64,000 nucleotides of DNA, taken from positions 1 to 64,000 of the forward strand of contig NZ_AUMH01000009.1 in the NCBI RefSeq assembly GCF_000430585.1, given 5' to 3'. This document shows positions 16,019 through 25,620 of this stretch, one piece after another (the stretch's first letter is position 1; each line of letters begins with the position of its first letter). The DNA comes from Alicyclobacillus herbarius DSM 13609. Lineage in GTDB: Bacteria; Bacillota; Bacilli; Alicyclobacillales; Alicyclobacillaceae. The notes below the pieces were generated by a model. That model was not told where the DNA came from. It was given only the letters and a program-made list of their open reading frames with translations, and made no database searches. The position numbers were made by a program, and so were the translations under genes.

Positions 16019-17632
16019 TCAACCCTGCGTAGAGGGGGTCTGAACCGAAGACGGCTCCGGTTGGGTTGCCAAACGGACGCTTTGGCTATCCCGGCCTGCC
16101 AACGCCGAAAACAGTTGTTCCCACATCGGGCCAATCACCCGCTCCGAATACCGGCTCTCAATGTCCCGCCGCGCCCGTCGTCCCATCTCCCGTGCACGCT
16201 CCGGGTGATCCAAGAGCTCGCGAATGCGGTCAGCCAACTGCTGGCGATTGCCCGGAGGGATGAGATAACCCGTCTCCCCGTCGCGAATGACATCCCGAGG
16301 CCCATAGTTGATGTCATAACTGATGACCGGCGTCTCATTCCACATCGATTCCAAAATGACCATGGGGAACCCCTCAAATTTGGAAGTCATAATCATCATC
16401 GAAGCCCCGCGAAACGCGGTTTCCACCTGGGTCAAATAACGCATCAAGCGGACGTTCTCGCCACACCCCAGTTCAGCCACGAGTTGCTCGAGTTCAGCAC
16501 GGCAGGGACCCTCCCCGTAAATCTCCAGCACGGCATCGGGCCTTCCCTGCATGGCCTGGTGAAACGCAAGAATGGCTTCTTCAATCGCCTTTTCCGGATT
16601 CAGTCGAGTCACCATGACCACTTTCTGAGGATTCCGTCGGACGGAGACGTCGGCCATTTTCGTCACCGAGTGCGGGATAACGAATACGTTCTTACGCGGA
16701 CCAAACTGCGTGCACACATCCTGAAACTGGGATGTGGTAGGAACGACCAACGCATCGATGTCGTCTAGGTGCTGAAGAATCGGCTGATAACTCTTCTTCA
16801 CTGGACTCCCCAGTGTATACGGCGCGTTCAGGTGCGTCGAATGGGTTGGAAATATGCGATAGCAGACATCTTTGGCCGTCGCCAACACCTTTGGCGCGGA
16901 ACCGATGCCGTCGCATATGATGAACGGACGCTGCGGCTGACGTCGACAGAGTTGGTTCAACCAATCGACATGAAAAGAAAACTCATCTCGAAACAACCGT
17001 TCCTCCCCGGCGTGCCGGTCGTACAAGGTAATTCCGGCCAGCTGGCCGTTCTCTGTATACCAGCGCCTGAGAAACACATAGCCGTCCGCGGTGCAGTATT
17101 CCGCCTTCTTCACCGCCCCGCTGTTTGGATCGAGGTGCTGCCGAATGTGGACAAATCCTTGTCGATTGTACAATAAACGCACAACCGGGCGATCCGCTTC
17201 ATCGTAGTACTCAATGGCTTGCAGACGCTGCTTTTTATCCCATTGTTTGGTCTTGACCAGGCGTCCCCTATGGTAATACCGAGCTGTGACTGCCCCTCGC
17301 GTCTCTTCCCGTAAGACCCGAAAGCCGCGTTCCTCCAACCGCGCTGCTCGACGGTACCGCCAGCGGGTAAACGTGGGATACTGCACGCTCATCTGCGCCC
17401 TCAGGTCGTCGTAGATATTTAAAATGCCGACATTCTCTCCAAGCCGGCCCAGTTTACGCAATTGTCGACCAATGCCGATGTAATCCGCTTCGTCCAGAGT
17501 GATGAGAGCCACTTGGTGTCCCCGTTCACTCAACATCTTGGAACGGTTGAGCATGACCCGCGTCATACCGCCGGTTTCGACGCGAATCCCATGCATCAAC
17601 ATGAACACCCGATAGATGTTTGCTTCGTTCAC
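16019..17632 (-). CDS. GT4 glycosyltransferase, TagE-like poly(glycerol phosphate) glucosyltransferase
   Basis: A 537-residue retaining glycosyltransferase. The N-terminal half contains the beta-strand-rich insert (repeated YYDEADRP, WYTENGQ-type strands) known from TagE/TarM wall-teichoic-acid glucosyltransferases. The C-terminal half is a GT-B donor domain with VTRLNPEKAIEEAI and the EGFPMVILESM E-x7-E motif. GTG at 17632 follows GAGAGGG. The adjoining TagG-like permease supports a role in decorating a secreted anionic polymer. Donor and acceptor are inferred. Confidence 0.85.
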   Translation of the reverse strand: MNEANIYRVFMLMHGIRVETGGMTRVMLNRSKMLSERGHQVALITLDEADYIGIGRQLRKLGRLGENVGILNIYDDLRAQMSVQYPTFTRWRYRRAARLEERGFRVLREETRGAVTARYYHRGRLVKTKQWDKKQRLQAIEYYDEADRPVVRLLYNRQGFVHIRQHLDPNSGAVKKAEYCTADGYVFLRRWYTENGQLAGITLYDRHAGEERLFRDEFSFHVDWLNQLCRRQPQRPFIICDGIGSAPKVLATAKDVCYRIFPTHSTHLNAPYTLGSPVKKSYQPILQHLDDIDALVVPTTSQFQDVCTQFGPRKNVFVIPHSVTKMADVSVRRNPQKVVMVTRLNPEKAIEEAILAFHQAMQGRPDAVLEIYGEGPCRAELEQLVAELGCGENVRLMRYLTQVETAFRGASMMIMTSKFEGFPMVILESMWNETPVISYDINYGPRDVIRDGETGYLIPPGNRQQLADRIRELLDHPERAREMGRRARRDIESRYSERVIGPMWEQLFSALAGRDSQSVRLATQPEPSSVQTPSTQG

Positions 17633-17842
17633 GCTGATTCCCTCTCTTTAAGAGACTGTCCGGACATGACCGTACAAGCCCGTCTTCGACCACGACAAGC
17701 CTACGGTACAAACCTCAAACGGATTTCAAAGCGAGTGGAGACTGTATGAAGGAGTGTCGATTGGCAGTGACTGGACAATTCCCCCGGAAATCCTGGTAAG
17801 ATAATCCGAGACGGGACAATGGAGACAACCAAGGAGGTTGGC

Positions 17843-20377
17843 TTGTTGAGGATACGTCTGGACGTGGTTCGTCACCATGCACCTGCGCTGGTCTTGCTCG
17901 TGGCCGGGATAATGCTCGCCTATCCGGAGTGGCTGACACCCGAATCCCCGACTCTGGATGACCTGTCCAACTTAAACATGCCCCAGCGTATGTTCTTGAC
18001 CTGGGCCTACCAACACTTCATCGTGCCACTGTGGAATCCATACAGCTTTGCCGGGCAACCCTTTTTGGCCGCAGGCCAATCCGGGCCGTTCTATCTACCC
18101 AACGTACTCTATCTTTGCTTGCCGATTGCCCGGGCCTGGCAGGCCTCCACCCTGCTGCATGCGATGCTATGTGCGCTCGGCATGTATGGTTTGGCCTACC
18201 ATCTCACCAAAGGTCGCCTGGCTGCCTTCGTCAGCGCGCTGTCGTTTGCCACCTGCGGCTTCTTTCTCGGCCATCAGATTCACACCCAAATGTTTGACGC
18301 GTTTGCCTGGTTGCCCGTGATTGTGCTGCTGCAGGGGCGGTTATGGGTGCATCCAACACTGCCGCGAGTCGCGGCCTTCGCGGCTTGCCTGGCGATGCAG
18401 GTGTACGCAGGACATCCGCAGATGGTGTTCTATACCGTCATCGCGCTGGTCATTGACCTAATCCCGCGTGTTCGGAAGGCCACTCTGCGGCAATGGATGA
18501 GCTGGCTGGGCGGGGTTGCACTGGCACTTTCGTTGTCGGCTCCCCAGTGGGCAAACACTCTGAATCTCGTGACGTACTCCGACCGAGTGCATGTAAGTGC
18601 CGCCTTTTTATTGACCGGATCGCTCTCGCCATGGGCGTTCGTACAGTGGCTGGTGGCGGATTCTGCGGGGGGAGGATGGAGCGGACAACCGTTCTCAGCC
18701 GCCCGGTTTTTCCACCTCTATGGCTTGCAGTTTTGGGAAAGCTGGTGCTCCATCGGTCTCATCACGTTTGTGTTCGGCCTCACGGCCGTATTTGTGGGCT
18801 GGCGCCGGCACCCGGTTGTGCGGCCGTTGGCGCTCGCGGCGTTGGTTACGGCGCTGTTCGCCTTAGGGGGATACGGGCCCTTCGCCTGGTTCCTGGTCTA
18901 TGTACCGGGCTTCCACCTGTTTCGAGTTCCCGCGCGTTACATCGGTCTGTGCGACTTTTATCTCAGCCTCCTGGCCGGCGTCGGCTTCAGCCTGTGGCAA
19001 GCGGGCGCCAGCCGCCAGTCCTTGGCCCGCGCCTGCCGCTGGGTGTGCTTGGTGTCCGCCGTCCTGCTCCTTGTCGATTGGCTGGCGGGACCACTGCGGG
19101 AAGCCCCCGTCCTGGCAGTTCTAACCGCACTGGCCCTGCTTGTCGGGATTGCGGGCTGGATGTCTGCGGTCGAATTTCAATCGGACACAGGTCGCCTGTT
19201 CGGCAGGCTGGCCGCGGTCGGTGCGGTGTGGGACACTGTGTTGCATGGGTGGCTGACCGCCCCCCTCATGGAATCGCCGCACGCTTCGTATCAAACCACA
19301 AGCCCCGTCGTTCACTTCCTGGAGCAGCACCTGTCCACACAGACCGCCTTCCCTAGGGCGGCATCACTTGGTGCCACTGATGTCCAGTTAGACCGAGGAC
19401 TGGCCTATCGCATCCCGATGGTGAACGGGTATGACTCCCTGGAACCCGCCTGGTATGCCGAAAACATCGACTTGACTTGGAGTGATGTCACATTTCTCAA
19501 CCAACCGCGCGCCTTGGCAGATGCCCTGGGTGTCAAGTACATCGTCACTCCCGCGAGGGACGAAGTCTTGAACACCCGTTCGGCGAGAGGGCGTGAACGC
19601 TGGCAGGGACGACTTTCCAAGCTCCCTGCGGGACCCGTCTCGCTGGCGATTCAACTTTCCCATCCCCCCTCCGTCCCGACTGGGGGATGGGGGCTGCAAA
19701 CCTGGATGTCGGTCACCTTGACCGCCGGTCGTCACAGCAAAACCTATTGGATAAACGGGTTACCCGAGTCGGAATACCTGATTGATTTCCCGAAAGACTG
19801 GCCGCACCGTATCCCCACGCAGGTCCAAATTGTCGACCAGGCATGGAACGCGGAATTTACGCTCCAATCACTGACCTTGTACGGGAGTCAACAGGCGCCA
19901 ATCATCTACCCCATTCACCAGACCCTTGCGGCCCCGCCCTGGAAGCCGGTGTTGACCACACGCCGTCAGGTCATCTGGGCCAACCCAGACGCCGTCACAC
20001 GGGCGTGGTTCGTGCGTACAAAGGACGCGGCGCTGCTGCAGCGTACGCCCACAGGCAAGCTTGTCGATTGGGGTCTCAACCAGCAGGTCTGGCGAATGGC
20101 CGCTCCGTCTTCCGGGTGGTTTATCCTCTCCCAGATGTTCGATCCCAACTGGCACGCGACGGTCGATGGGAAACGTGTCCCCATTACCCGGGTCGGCCGG
20201 GTACTGACGGCCATTCCTGTGCGCAAGGGCGCGCACGAAATCACGCTGACCTATCAGCCGGTCACCCTCATCCCAAGCCTCGCGGCGGGCGCTGCCGGGC
20301 TTATCCCGTGCGCGCTTGGCCTGGCCTGGGCATTAGGCAAACGCAAAGGGCCACAGCGGGTACGACGTTCACCTTGA
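17843..20377 (+). CDS. YfhO-like multi-pass membrane glycosyltransferase
   Basis: An 844-residue protein with a large hydrophobic N-terminal half (about a dozen membrane segments) and a soluble beta-rich C-terminal half followed by one or two final membrane segments. WNPYSFAGQPFLAAGQSGPFYLPN near the N-terminus and the GWFILSQMFDPNWHATVDG segment near the C-terminus are typical of YfhO, a GT-C type protein implicated in lipoteichoic acid glycosylation. The TTG at 17843 follows AAGGAGG by 5 bases. It is divergent from the TagE/TagG pair, consistent with a shared surface-polymer role. Confidence 0.85.
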   Translation: MLRIRLDVVRHHAPALVLLVAGIMLAYPEWLTPESPTLDDLSNLNMPQRMFLTWAYQHFIVPLWNPYSFAGQPFLAAGQSGPFYLPNVLYLCLPIARAWQASTLLHAMLCALGMYGLAYHLTKGRLAAFVSALSFATCGFFLGHQIHTQMFDAFAWLPVIVLLQGRLWVHPTLPRVAAFAACLAMQVYAGHPQMVFYTVIALVIDLIPRVRKATLRQWMSWLGGVALALSLSAPQWANTLNLVTYSDRVHVSAAFLLTGSLSPWAFVQWLVADSAGGGWSGQPFSAARFFHLYGLQFWESWCSIGLITFVFGLTAVFVGWRRHPVVRPLALAALVTALFALGGYGPFAWFLVYVPGFHLFRVPARYIGLCDFYLSLLAGVGFSLWQAGASRQSLARACRWVCLVSAVLLLVDWLAGPLREAPVLAVLTALALLVGIAGWMSAVEFQSDTGRLFGRLAAVGAVWDTVLHGWLTAPLMESPHASYQTTSPVVHFLEQHLSTQTAFPRAASLGATDVQLDRGLAYRIPMVNGYDSLEPAWYAENIDLTWSDVTFLNQPRALADALGVKYIVTPARDEVLNTRSARGRERWQGRLSKLPAGPVSLAIQLSHPPSVPTGGWGLQTWMSVTLTAGRHSKTYWINGLPESEYLIDFPKDWPHRIPTQVQIVDQAWNAEFTLQSLTLYGSQQAPIIYPIHQTLAAPPWKPVLTTRRQVIWANPDAVTRAWFVRTKDAALLQRTPTGKLVDWGLNQQVWRMAAPSSGWFILSQMFDPNWHATVDGKRVPITRVGRVLTAIPVRKGAHEITLTYQPVTLIPSLAAGAAGLIPCALGLAWALGKRKGPQRVRRSP

Positions 20378-20386
20378 ACATATGAA

Positions 20387-20434
20387 AGGAGCTGTCCCGT
20401 CCCCCATCGTGCGATGAGTGTTAGGACAGCTCCT
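20387..20434. terminator. Strong hairpin after the YfhO-like gene
   Basis: A perfect 11-bp stem, AGGAGCTGTCC (20387-20397) with GGACAGCTCCT (20424-20434), with a short inner stem and no following T run. It lies between convergent genes. Confidence 0.55.
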
Positions 20435-20499
20435 GCCGCTGTACATCTGCCGATGTGCTCGCCGGACGACCTGTTTCCCGGTTCCTGTCAAAACCCGTT

Positions 20500-21711
20500 T
20501 TACGATTGACTACTCGGCCACTTACCCAGCGTGACGGGAACCGTCAACGATTTGCCGTGACGCAGGACCCCCAGCTTGACAATCGTTCCGACCTTGTACT
20601 GGGCGATGGCCGCCGTCAAGTCCGCCACGGAGCCGACCGACTTGCCGTTGACCGAGACAATGATGTCGCCATCCCCTTTGGGTTTCTTAGTTGGATTGGA
20701 GCTGCTATCCGGTCGAATCCCCGCCTTCGCAGCCGGGCTCCCTTTGCTGACCTGCATCACCAATACGCCTTGGGCCACTGGTAAATGAAATTCGGCTTGG
20801 ACCGTCGGATCAATATCCAAGGCGCTGATGCCGAGCCACGGGTGCTCAATCGGCTGACCGGCCAACAGGCGCGGCAATACCTGGCGCAACCGGTCAATCG
20901 GAATCGCAAAGCCCACGCCTACTGACCCCTCGACCGGACTTTCAATCGCCGTGTTGATGCCAATCACCTGTCCCTTGGCGTCGAGCAGCGGCCCGCCCGA
21001 GTTACCCGGATTCAATGCCGCGTCGGTTTGCACAAGCCCACTCAACACGTGCCCGTCCTGCGTAGGCATGGAGCGGTTGAGCCCACTGACAATGCCTGCG
21101 GTGACACTGCTCGTCAGTTGGAACGGGTTCCCAATCGCGACCACCAGCTGGCCTGGCTGCAGGTTTTGCGCCGATCCGAAAGGCAGCGGTCGCAGATTGG
21201 AAATCCCGCCCACACGGACCACCGCCAAATCGTCCAACGCGTCTGTTCCCACGACCAGGCCCTTGTACGTGCGCGATCCGATGGTCACCGCGACCCACTT
21301 CTGGCCGTTGACCACGTGGTTATTGGTTGCGAAGTCTCCTTTATCGTCTATCAGAAAACCGGTTCCCACATCCGCCTGTGGCCGTGACTTCCCCGACTTC
21401 GACTGAATGGAGGTGATGGTCACGACACTGTTGCGGGCGCTGTCATAGATGCGGGTCACAATATTGCTTTCACCAATATCGGGAGGCAAGTAACCCGTGC
21501 CCGATCCGCCCGACTGATTGTTCATCCTTGTGGATGGGACCTGCTCCCCGCCCGTTTCACTGGTCCTATCGACGCCGACCGGCAGCCAGAGACCCGCGGT
21601 TACTATGCCGAGCACATAAGCGGCAGCCAGGCCTAGAACCACCCAGCGCCAACCTCTGCGGCGCGGGCGGGGCGATTCCCAATCGTCAAACCCATCCCAT
21701 GATCCCGACAC
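20500..21711 (-). CDS. Membrane-anchored HtrA-type serine protease with PDZ domain
   Basis: A 403-residue DegP/HtrA protease for surface and secreted protein quality control. The GTG at 21711 has AGGAGGG 6 bases upstream; the two upstream ATGs overlap that site. An Arg-rich cytoplasmic stretch precedes one membrane segment (WRWVVLGLAAAYVLGIVTAGLWL). The catalytic triad is visible as His in NNHVV, Asp in LDDLAVV and Ser in NPGNSGGPLL. One PDZ domain follows (about residues 290-395) and carries a short lysine-rich insert (SSSNPTKKPKGDGD). No regulator gene adjoins it. Confidence 0.92.
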   Translation of the reverse strand: MSGSWDGFDDWESPRPRRRGWRWVVLGLAAAYVLGIVTAGLWLPVGVDRTSETGGEQVPSTRMNNQSGGSGTGYLPPDIGESNIVTRIYDSARNSVVTITSIQSKSGKSRPQADVGTGFLIDDKGDFATNNHVVNGQKWVAVTIGSRTYKGLVVGTDALDDLAVVRVGGISNLRPLPFGSAQNLQPGQLVVAIGNPFQLTSSVTAGIVSGLNRSMPTQDGHVLSGLVQTDAALNPGNSGGPLLDAKGQVIGINTAIESPVEGSVGVGFAIPIDRLRQVLPRLLAGQPIEHPWLGISALDIDPTVQAEFHLPVAQGVLVMQVSKGSPAAKAGIRPDSSSNPTKKPKGDGDIIVSVNGKSVGSVADLTAAIAQYKVGTIVKLGVLRHGKSLTVPVTLGKWPSSQS

Positions 21712-21768
21712 GTACATCCCTCCTGCGCTCATCATACCGCAAACGGCCGGGATCGGAAAATCTGTGCA

Positions 21769-23856
21769 TCACGCGCGGCTGCCTACGTCGTGCTGGGCCC
21801 ATTCGGCCAGGTCAGCGGCCAATTTCTGCCACTGGACGAGCTGTTCCCGCTCGCTTGCCGGCTCCGCTTGGGCCCGCGTAGCTGCTTGGAGCACCGTTTC
21901 GGCAAGGATCCGATACTGTTCCGACAAGGTGCTTATGGCCGTCGCCAGCATCGGATGGGTCAAGACCGTCAAGTCTTCGGGCACCACCTTGGCAGCGACC
22001 TCGGCCATCGCCGTTAGCATGGCGTCCTGCCCGCCGCCCTCAAAGAACGATTTCGCGGAGTGAAAACTTTTCAAATGCGGCATGAACGGTTCCGGGCGCA
22101 GGGCGGATCGATACGGTTGCTCGGCCAAGTGCAGCGGGCGCATCTCCGGCAACGCATCGGCCAAATCCGACCTGCCGAGCGCTTCCAGTTCCTGTGCCCA
22201 CGCCCGACGGTCACGGGCATACGTCTGCTCCGCATAGGCAGCGATGCGCAGCGCCAGCGTCCGGCACTCAAGCTCCACCTGGCGTTGGAGCGATTCGACC
22301 AGTTCGAGTAAAGCACCCGACAACGCCTCTTGCACGCTGCCCGGTCCCTGAAAGCGCCCCGGGTAGAACGCTTCCCGGAAGAGCTGCGCAAACCGGAAGC
22401 GAATCCGTTCCCCTGCGTGAAACGCCAACTCACTCGCCTCACGCTCAAGTCCGCGGCTGGCATCGTCTTCTCCCGCAGCCGCAGCCTTCCGCAGGTTCTC
22501 CAACCGCATCCAGGTTTCTTGCTGACGGGCGGCAAGCGCCTCCCGTTCCGCCTCGGACCGGTCGTACGCCTGTTGCAGCTGGTGCACGCGCGCCAGGGTA
22601 CGCTCCTGTAAATCACGGAAGGTACGCCGCACCGCGTCTTCGGCCATGCGCTGGCTCTCCGTCTGCAGGAAGGCGATTAGGTCCTGTTCCAGCGGCAGGA
22701 TGCCAGATTGTTCAAGCACCGTACCCGCGTCCGGCAGGTCCGCGTCCGTGCGAACCTGCAGCCGGGTCCGCAACAGTTCGCGCAGTCCTGGATGATCCGG
22801 TCGTTCCCCGAGCTTCCTGGCTGCGAACGCCAGCTGACTGGAGACCTCATAGATGCGCGGCTGACGGATGCCGAGTTGTCGCAGTTCGGACAGCACGCGC
22901 TCGCGCACCGCCAGCCGTTCTTCGTCCGACTGGGCGAGATCGACAGCATTGAGGACGACAAACAGCTTGTCCGCGCCAACGAGGTCCTGGACCTCGGCCA
23001 ACTGCAAGAGAAAGTCTTTCTCCGCTCGCGACATGGCGTGTGTGTAATAGAGCACAAAGAGAATCGCGTCGGCCTGGCGCATATACTGAAAGGCGACGTC
23101 AGTGTGGCGGCGGTGAACAGAATCGACGCCCGGCGTGTCGACCAGCACCAGGCCCGGCAACACGCGACCGCCCAGAGCGGCGTCTGGATGCCAGAGCTGT
23201 ACCCGTTGCACAAAACAGGCGTACTGCTCCTCGGCGCAAAACCGGCTGGCCTCGTCGACGGACAGCGTCCACTGGGTTCCTAACCGATCTGCCAGTTGTT
23301 CATACCCGTTGGCAAATGCCTTTAAGAAGGAGAGCGTCTTCCGCTTGCCAATTGGTACATCGCGCGGCTTCAAGGATTTTACAAGTCTTGCCGCGTCGTC
23401 CAGGTCCTCGGCTTGGCGTTGAATGGCGGCCAAGGCCAGCGAGACGTCTTCCCACATCTGGTCGGCGGTTTTCGTCTCCACCAGGGCCACGGGCATCCCG
23501 GACACCTCGGTTCCCACGGATGCCGTAGACGGCGATAGGCTGTCCGCATTCACGTCAGAGCCCCGACGAAGTTCGGTGATCGCCGCCGTGGTCGGATTGG
23601 GCGAAACAACCAACAACGATTCACCGAGCAGCGCGTTGATGAGACTGGATTTGCCCGTGGAGAACGCCCCAAACACGGCCACCAGCCGCTCCGCGCGCTG
23701 CAAGCGGCCTTGCAAATCGGTCAACTCCCGCCGCCATGCTTCCGTATACGGGAGGTTCTCAAGGCGTTCTCTCAGGGCGATTATGCGCGCTTGCAAAGGC
23801 TCACGCTCTACGCTGGGCACACTCGCTTCGGTCATCCCACCTACATCCTTCCTCAT
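21769..23856 (-). CDS. Dynamin-family GTPase, second of a tandem pair
   Basis: A large GTPase of 695 residues likely to remodel or protect membranes. The P-loop GAFSTGKSS is at residues 63-71; VVSPNPTTAAITEL is switch I, VDTPGVDS switch II, and VVLNAVDLA the base-specificity motif. Long helical stalk segments follow, with a short hydrophobic patch near the C-terminus. The ATG at 23856 overlaps the stop of the preceding gene (ATGA), implying translational coupling; ATG 23835 is an alternative. With its neighbour it resembles the two halves of fused B. subtilis DynA (YpbR). Confidence 0.88.
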   Translation of the reverse strand: MRKDVGGMTEASVPSVEREPLQARIIALRERLENLPYTEAWRRELTDLQGRLQRAERLVAVFGAFSTGKSSLINALLGESLLVVSPNPTTAAITELRRGSDVNADSLSPSTASVGTEVSGMPVALVETKTADQMWEDVSLALAAIQRQAEDLDDAARLVKSLKPRDVPIGKRKTLSFLKAFANGYEQLADRLGTQWTLSVDEASRFCAEEQYACFVQRVQLWHPDAALGGRVLPGLVLVDTPGVDSVHRRHTDVAFQYMRQADAILFVLYYTHAMSRAEKDFLLQLAEVQDLVGADKLFVVLNAVDLAQSDEERLAVRERVLSELRQLGIRQPRIYEVSSQLAFAARKLGERPDHPGLRELLRTRLQVRTDADLPDAGTVLEQSGILPLEQDLIAFLQTESQRMAEDAVRRTFRDLQERTLARVHQLQQAYDRSEAEREALAARQQETWMRLENLRKAAAAGEDDASRGLEREASELAFHAGERIRFRFAQLFREAFYPGRFQGPGSVQEALSGALLELVESLQRQVELECRTLALRIAAYAEQTYARDRRAWAQELEALGRSDLADALPEMRPLHLAEQPYRSALRPEPFMPHLKSFHSAKSFFEGGGQDAMLTAMAEVAAKVVPEDLTVLTHPMLATAISTLSEQYRILAETVLQAATRAQAEPASEREQLVQWQKLAADLAEWAQHDVGSRA

Positions 23857-25421
23857 TCCGTTTGCCCCCCCACGCCTGACATCGCAGGAGACGGCTGAAC
23901 GCCCCTCGGCGTCGCCAGTGTCAAGCCTTCGTCCGCATCATCCGATGTCGTTAGCAAGTCCTGCAACTGTTGTTCCTCAGCAAGGCGCTGTGCCCTCAGT
24001 TCCAGCCAGGCGTTAAGGACCGTGATATCCGCCTCGATTTGCTGACAGCGGTCCAAGACATCGGCCAACCGGACCTTGAGCCGCTCACGGGCCGCCTCCT
24101 GCCAGCGCTCCAGCAGGGATTTGACCTGGGCTCGAAAGTCCGCTTTGAGCGCTGCCACGACATCTTTGACGTATTGATAGGGATACGAGTCCGAGATGAG
24201 AGCGCCCTCTCGCACCATTTGCCGCAGCCAACCGTCCTCGATGCGCACAGAGAGTTCATCCACACCCTGCAGAAGAACCTCGTTGACCCCCTCTTGCCCA
24301 GATGCAAACTCGCGCAGCAAACGGATTACTGGCCACTGCATGTATTTCTCGGTGCGCTCGGCCAGCTCGGCGCGAAACGCGGTCAGACGCTGCTGCCGCT
24401 CCTTCTCGGTACGCTCGGCCGAGCGCAGCCAGCCGACCCGAAAATCGGGACGCATGCTTTCAACAAACAACCGTCCCTTCTCTGTCGTCTCATACGGAGC
24501 AATTTGGGCCAACTCAATTTCGCGCAAGACTTGCGAGAGAAACGTCGCAAACGCGTCACACAAGGTCTGTTCTTGCCCCTCTACCTCTGCCTTTAAGGTA
24601 GAGAGGTGGTGCATGGCGTCCTCACGTTTGCCGGCCACGTCGACGTCGGTTTCCACCGTCACGCTGTCCGGCAGCCCCAAGCAGGCACGCACCTGGTCAT
24701 TCAACTGGCGTTGCTTGAATCCATATTTCCAATCCAGGTGCTCCGCAATGAGCTCCCCCGCCCTGTCCGTCAGCTGTGCCGGACTGGCTGCCGCGGCCAG
24801 GCCCCTCAGCCACTCCATCAGCTCCGGCATCTGGTTGCGTTCGTGCTGACGAGATGTCACGAAGAATAATCGTTCATAGTGAAGCTCCCAATCCGCAAAG
24901 GTCGATTCAATCCGTTCCGCAAACGTTTCAAATGGGATTTCCCATTCCACATGCTTGTCAATTTGATTGACAATCAGCACCAATCGCTTGCCTGTCCCAG
25001 AAAACTGGTAAGCCCACTCGAGATTGGCGTCGCTCTCTACGTGCTGATAGTCCATAACGAGGCATACCACATCGGCCTGATACAACGCCGACTGAGTGGC
25101 CCGCTGATGCGCCTCATCGGTGGAGTCGATGCCCGGTGTATCCAGGAGCCGCACGCGCCCGTCCGTCCCAGGCAGCAGAGCGCTTGTCACCTCGGCTGTT
25201 GTCGGAACCGCTCCCGTGGCCATGCGTTGACTGCCAGTCAACGCGTTGATGAGACTCGATTTTCCTGCCGAAAACAACCCAACGAACGCGACAACGGTAT
25301 GCTGCGGCGACTCGGCCCGCTGTATGAGCTGTGCCAACTTCTCCGCCGTGGCCACATCGCCGGCAGCTGCGATGTGTCGACGCAGTCTTTGCATTCCTAT
25401 GGTCATGGCTTTCTCCCCCAC
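23853..25421 (-). CDS. Dynamin-family GTPase, first of a tandem pair
   Basis: A 522-residue GTPase with P-loop GLFSAGKSS at residues 48-56, GAVPTTAEVTSAL switch I, LDTPGIDS switch II and VNQIDKH specificity motif. Helical middle and C-terminal regions follow, as in bacterial dynamins. GTG 25421 has AAGGAG 5 bases upstream; ATG 25406 is an alternative with GGGGGAG. The two tandem proteins sum to about 1217 residues, close to the 1193 of fused DynA, which has been linked to membrane fusion and phage or antibiotic protection. The order of domains matches DynA; function here is inferred. Confidence 0.88.
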   Translation of the reverse strand: MGEKAMTIGMQRLRRHIAAAGDVATAEKLAQLIQRAESPQHTVVAFVGLFSAGKSSLINALTGSQRMATGAVPTTAEVTSALLPGTDGRVRLLDTPGIDSTDEAHQRATQSALYQADVVCLVMDYQHVESDANLEWAYQFSGTGKRLVLIVNQIDKHVEWEIPFETFAERIESTFADWELHYERLFFVTSRQHERNQMPELMEWLRGLAAAASPAQLTDRAGELIAEHLDWKYGFKQRQLNDQVRACLGLPDSVTVETDVDVAGKREDAMHHLSTLKAEVEGQEQTLCDAFATFLSQVLREIELAQIAPYETTEKGRLFVESMRPDFRVGWLRSAERTEKERQQRLTAFRAELAERTEKYMQWPVIRLLREFASGQEGVNEVLLQGVDELSVRIEDGWLRQMVREGALISDSYPYQYVKDVVAALKADFRAQVKSLLERWQEAARERLKVRLADVLDRCQQIEADITVLNAWLELRAQRLAEEQQLQDLLTTSDDADEGLTLATPRGVQPSPAMSGVGGQTE

Positions 25422-25620
25422 TTCAACTCCTTCAAAGTATCACAGCTTGCTCGATGGCGCCACGAAAAAGCCGAATTGGTATGAAAAACCGCCTGCACCG
25501 GACAACCGTCGGGCCAGCGCGGTCGACGTTGACATACGCTGTGGCCAAAGCGCAACAAAGTGCGTGTCCAGACAGGGAATTCCGGGTTTCTACTCGAACA
25601 GACGGAGGGGAGACACGCCG

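Noticed and set aside
18493-19356. Long open frame on the same strand, different frame, inside the YfhO-like gene
   Set aside because: Arg/Gly/Pro-rich composition typical of a GC-rich shadow frame; no ribosome site and complete overlap with a well-supported membrane protein.
22194-22952. Long antisense open frame within the dynamin gene
   Set aside because: Low-complexity Arg/Pro/Ala-rich translation, no domain, fully antisense to a clear GTPase.
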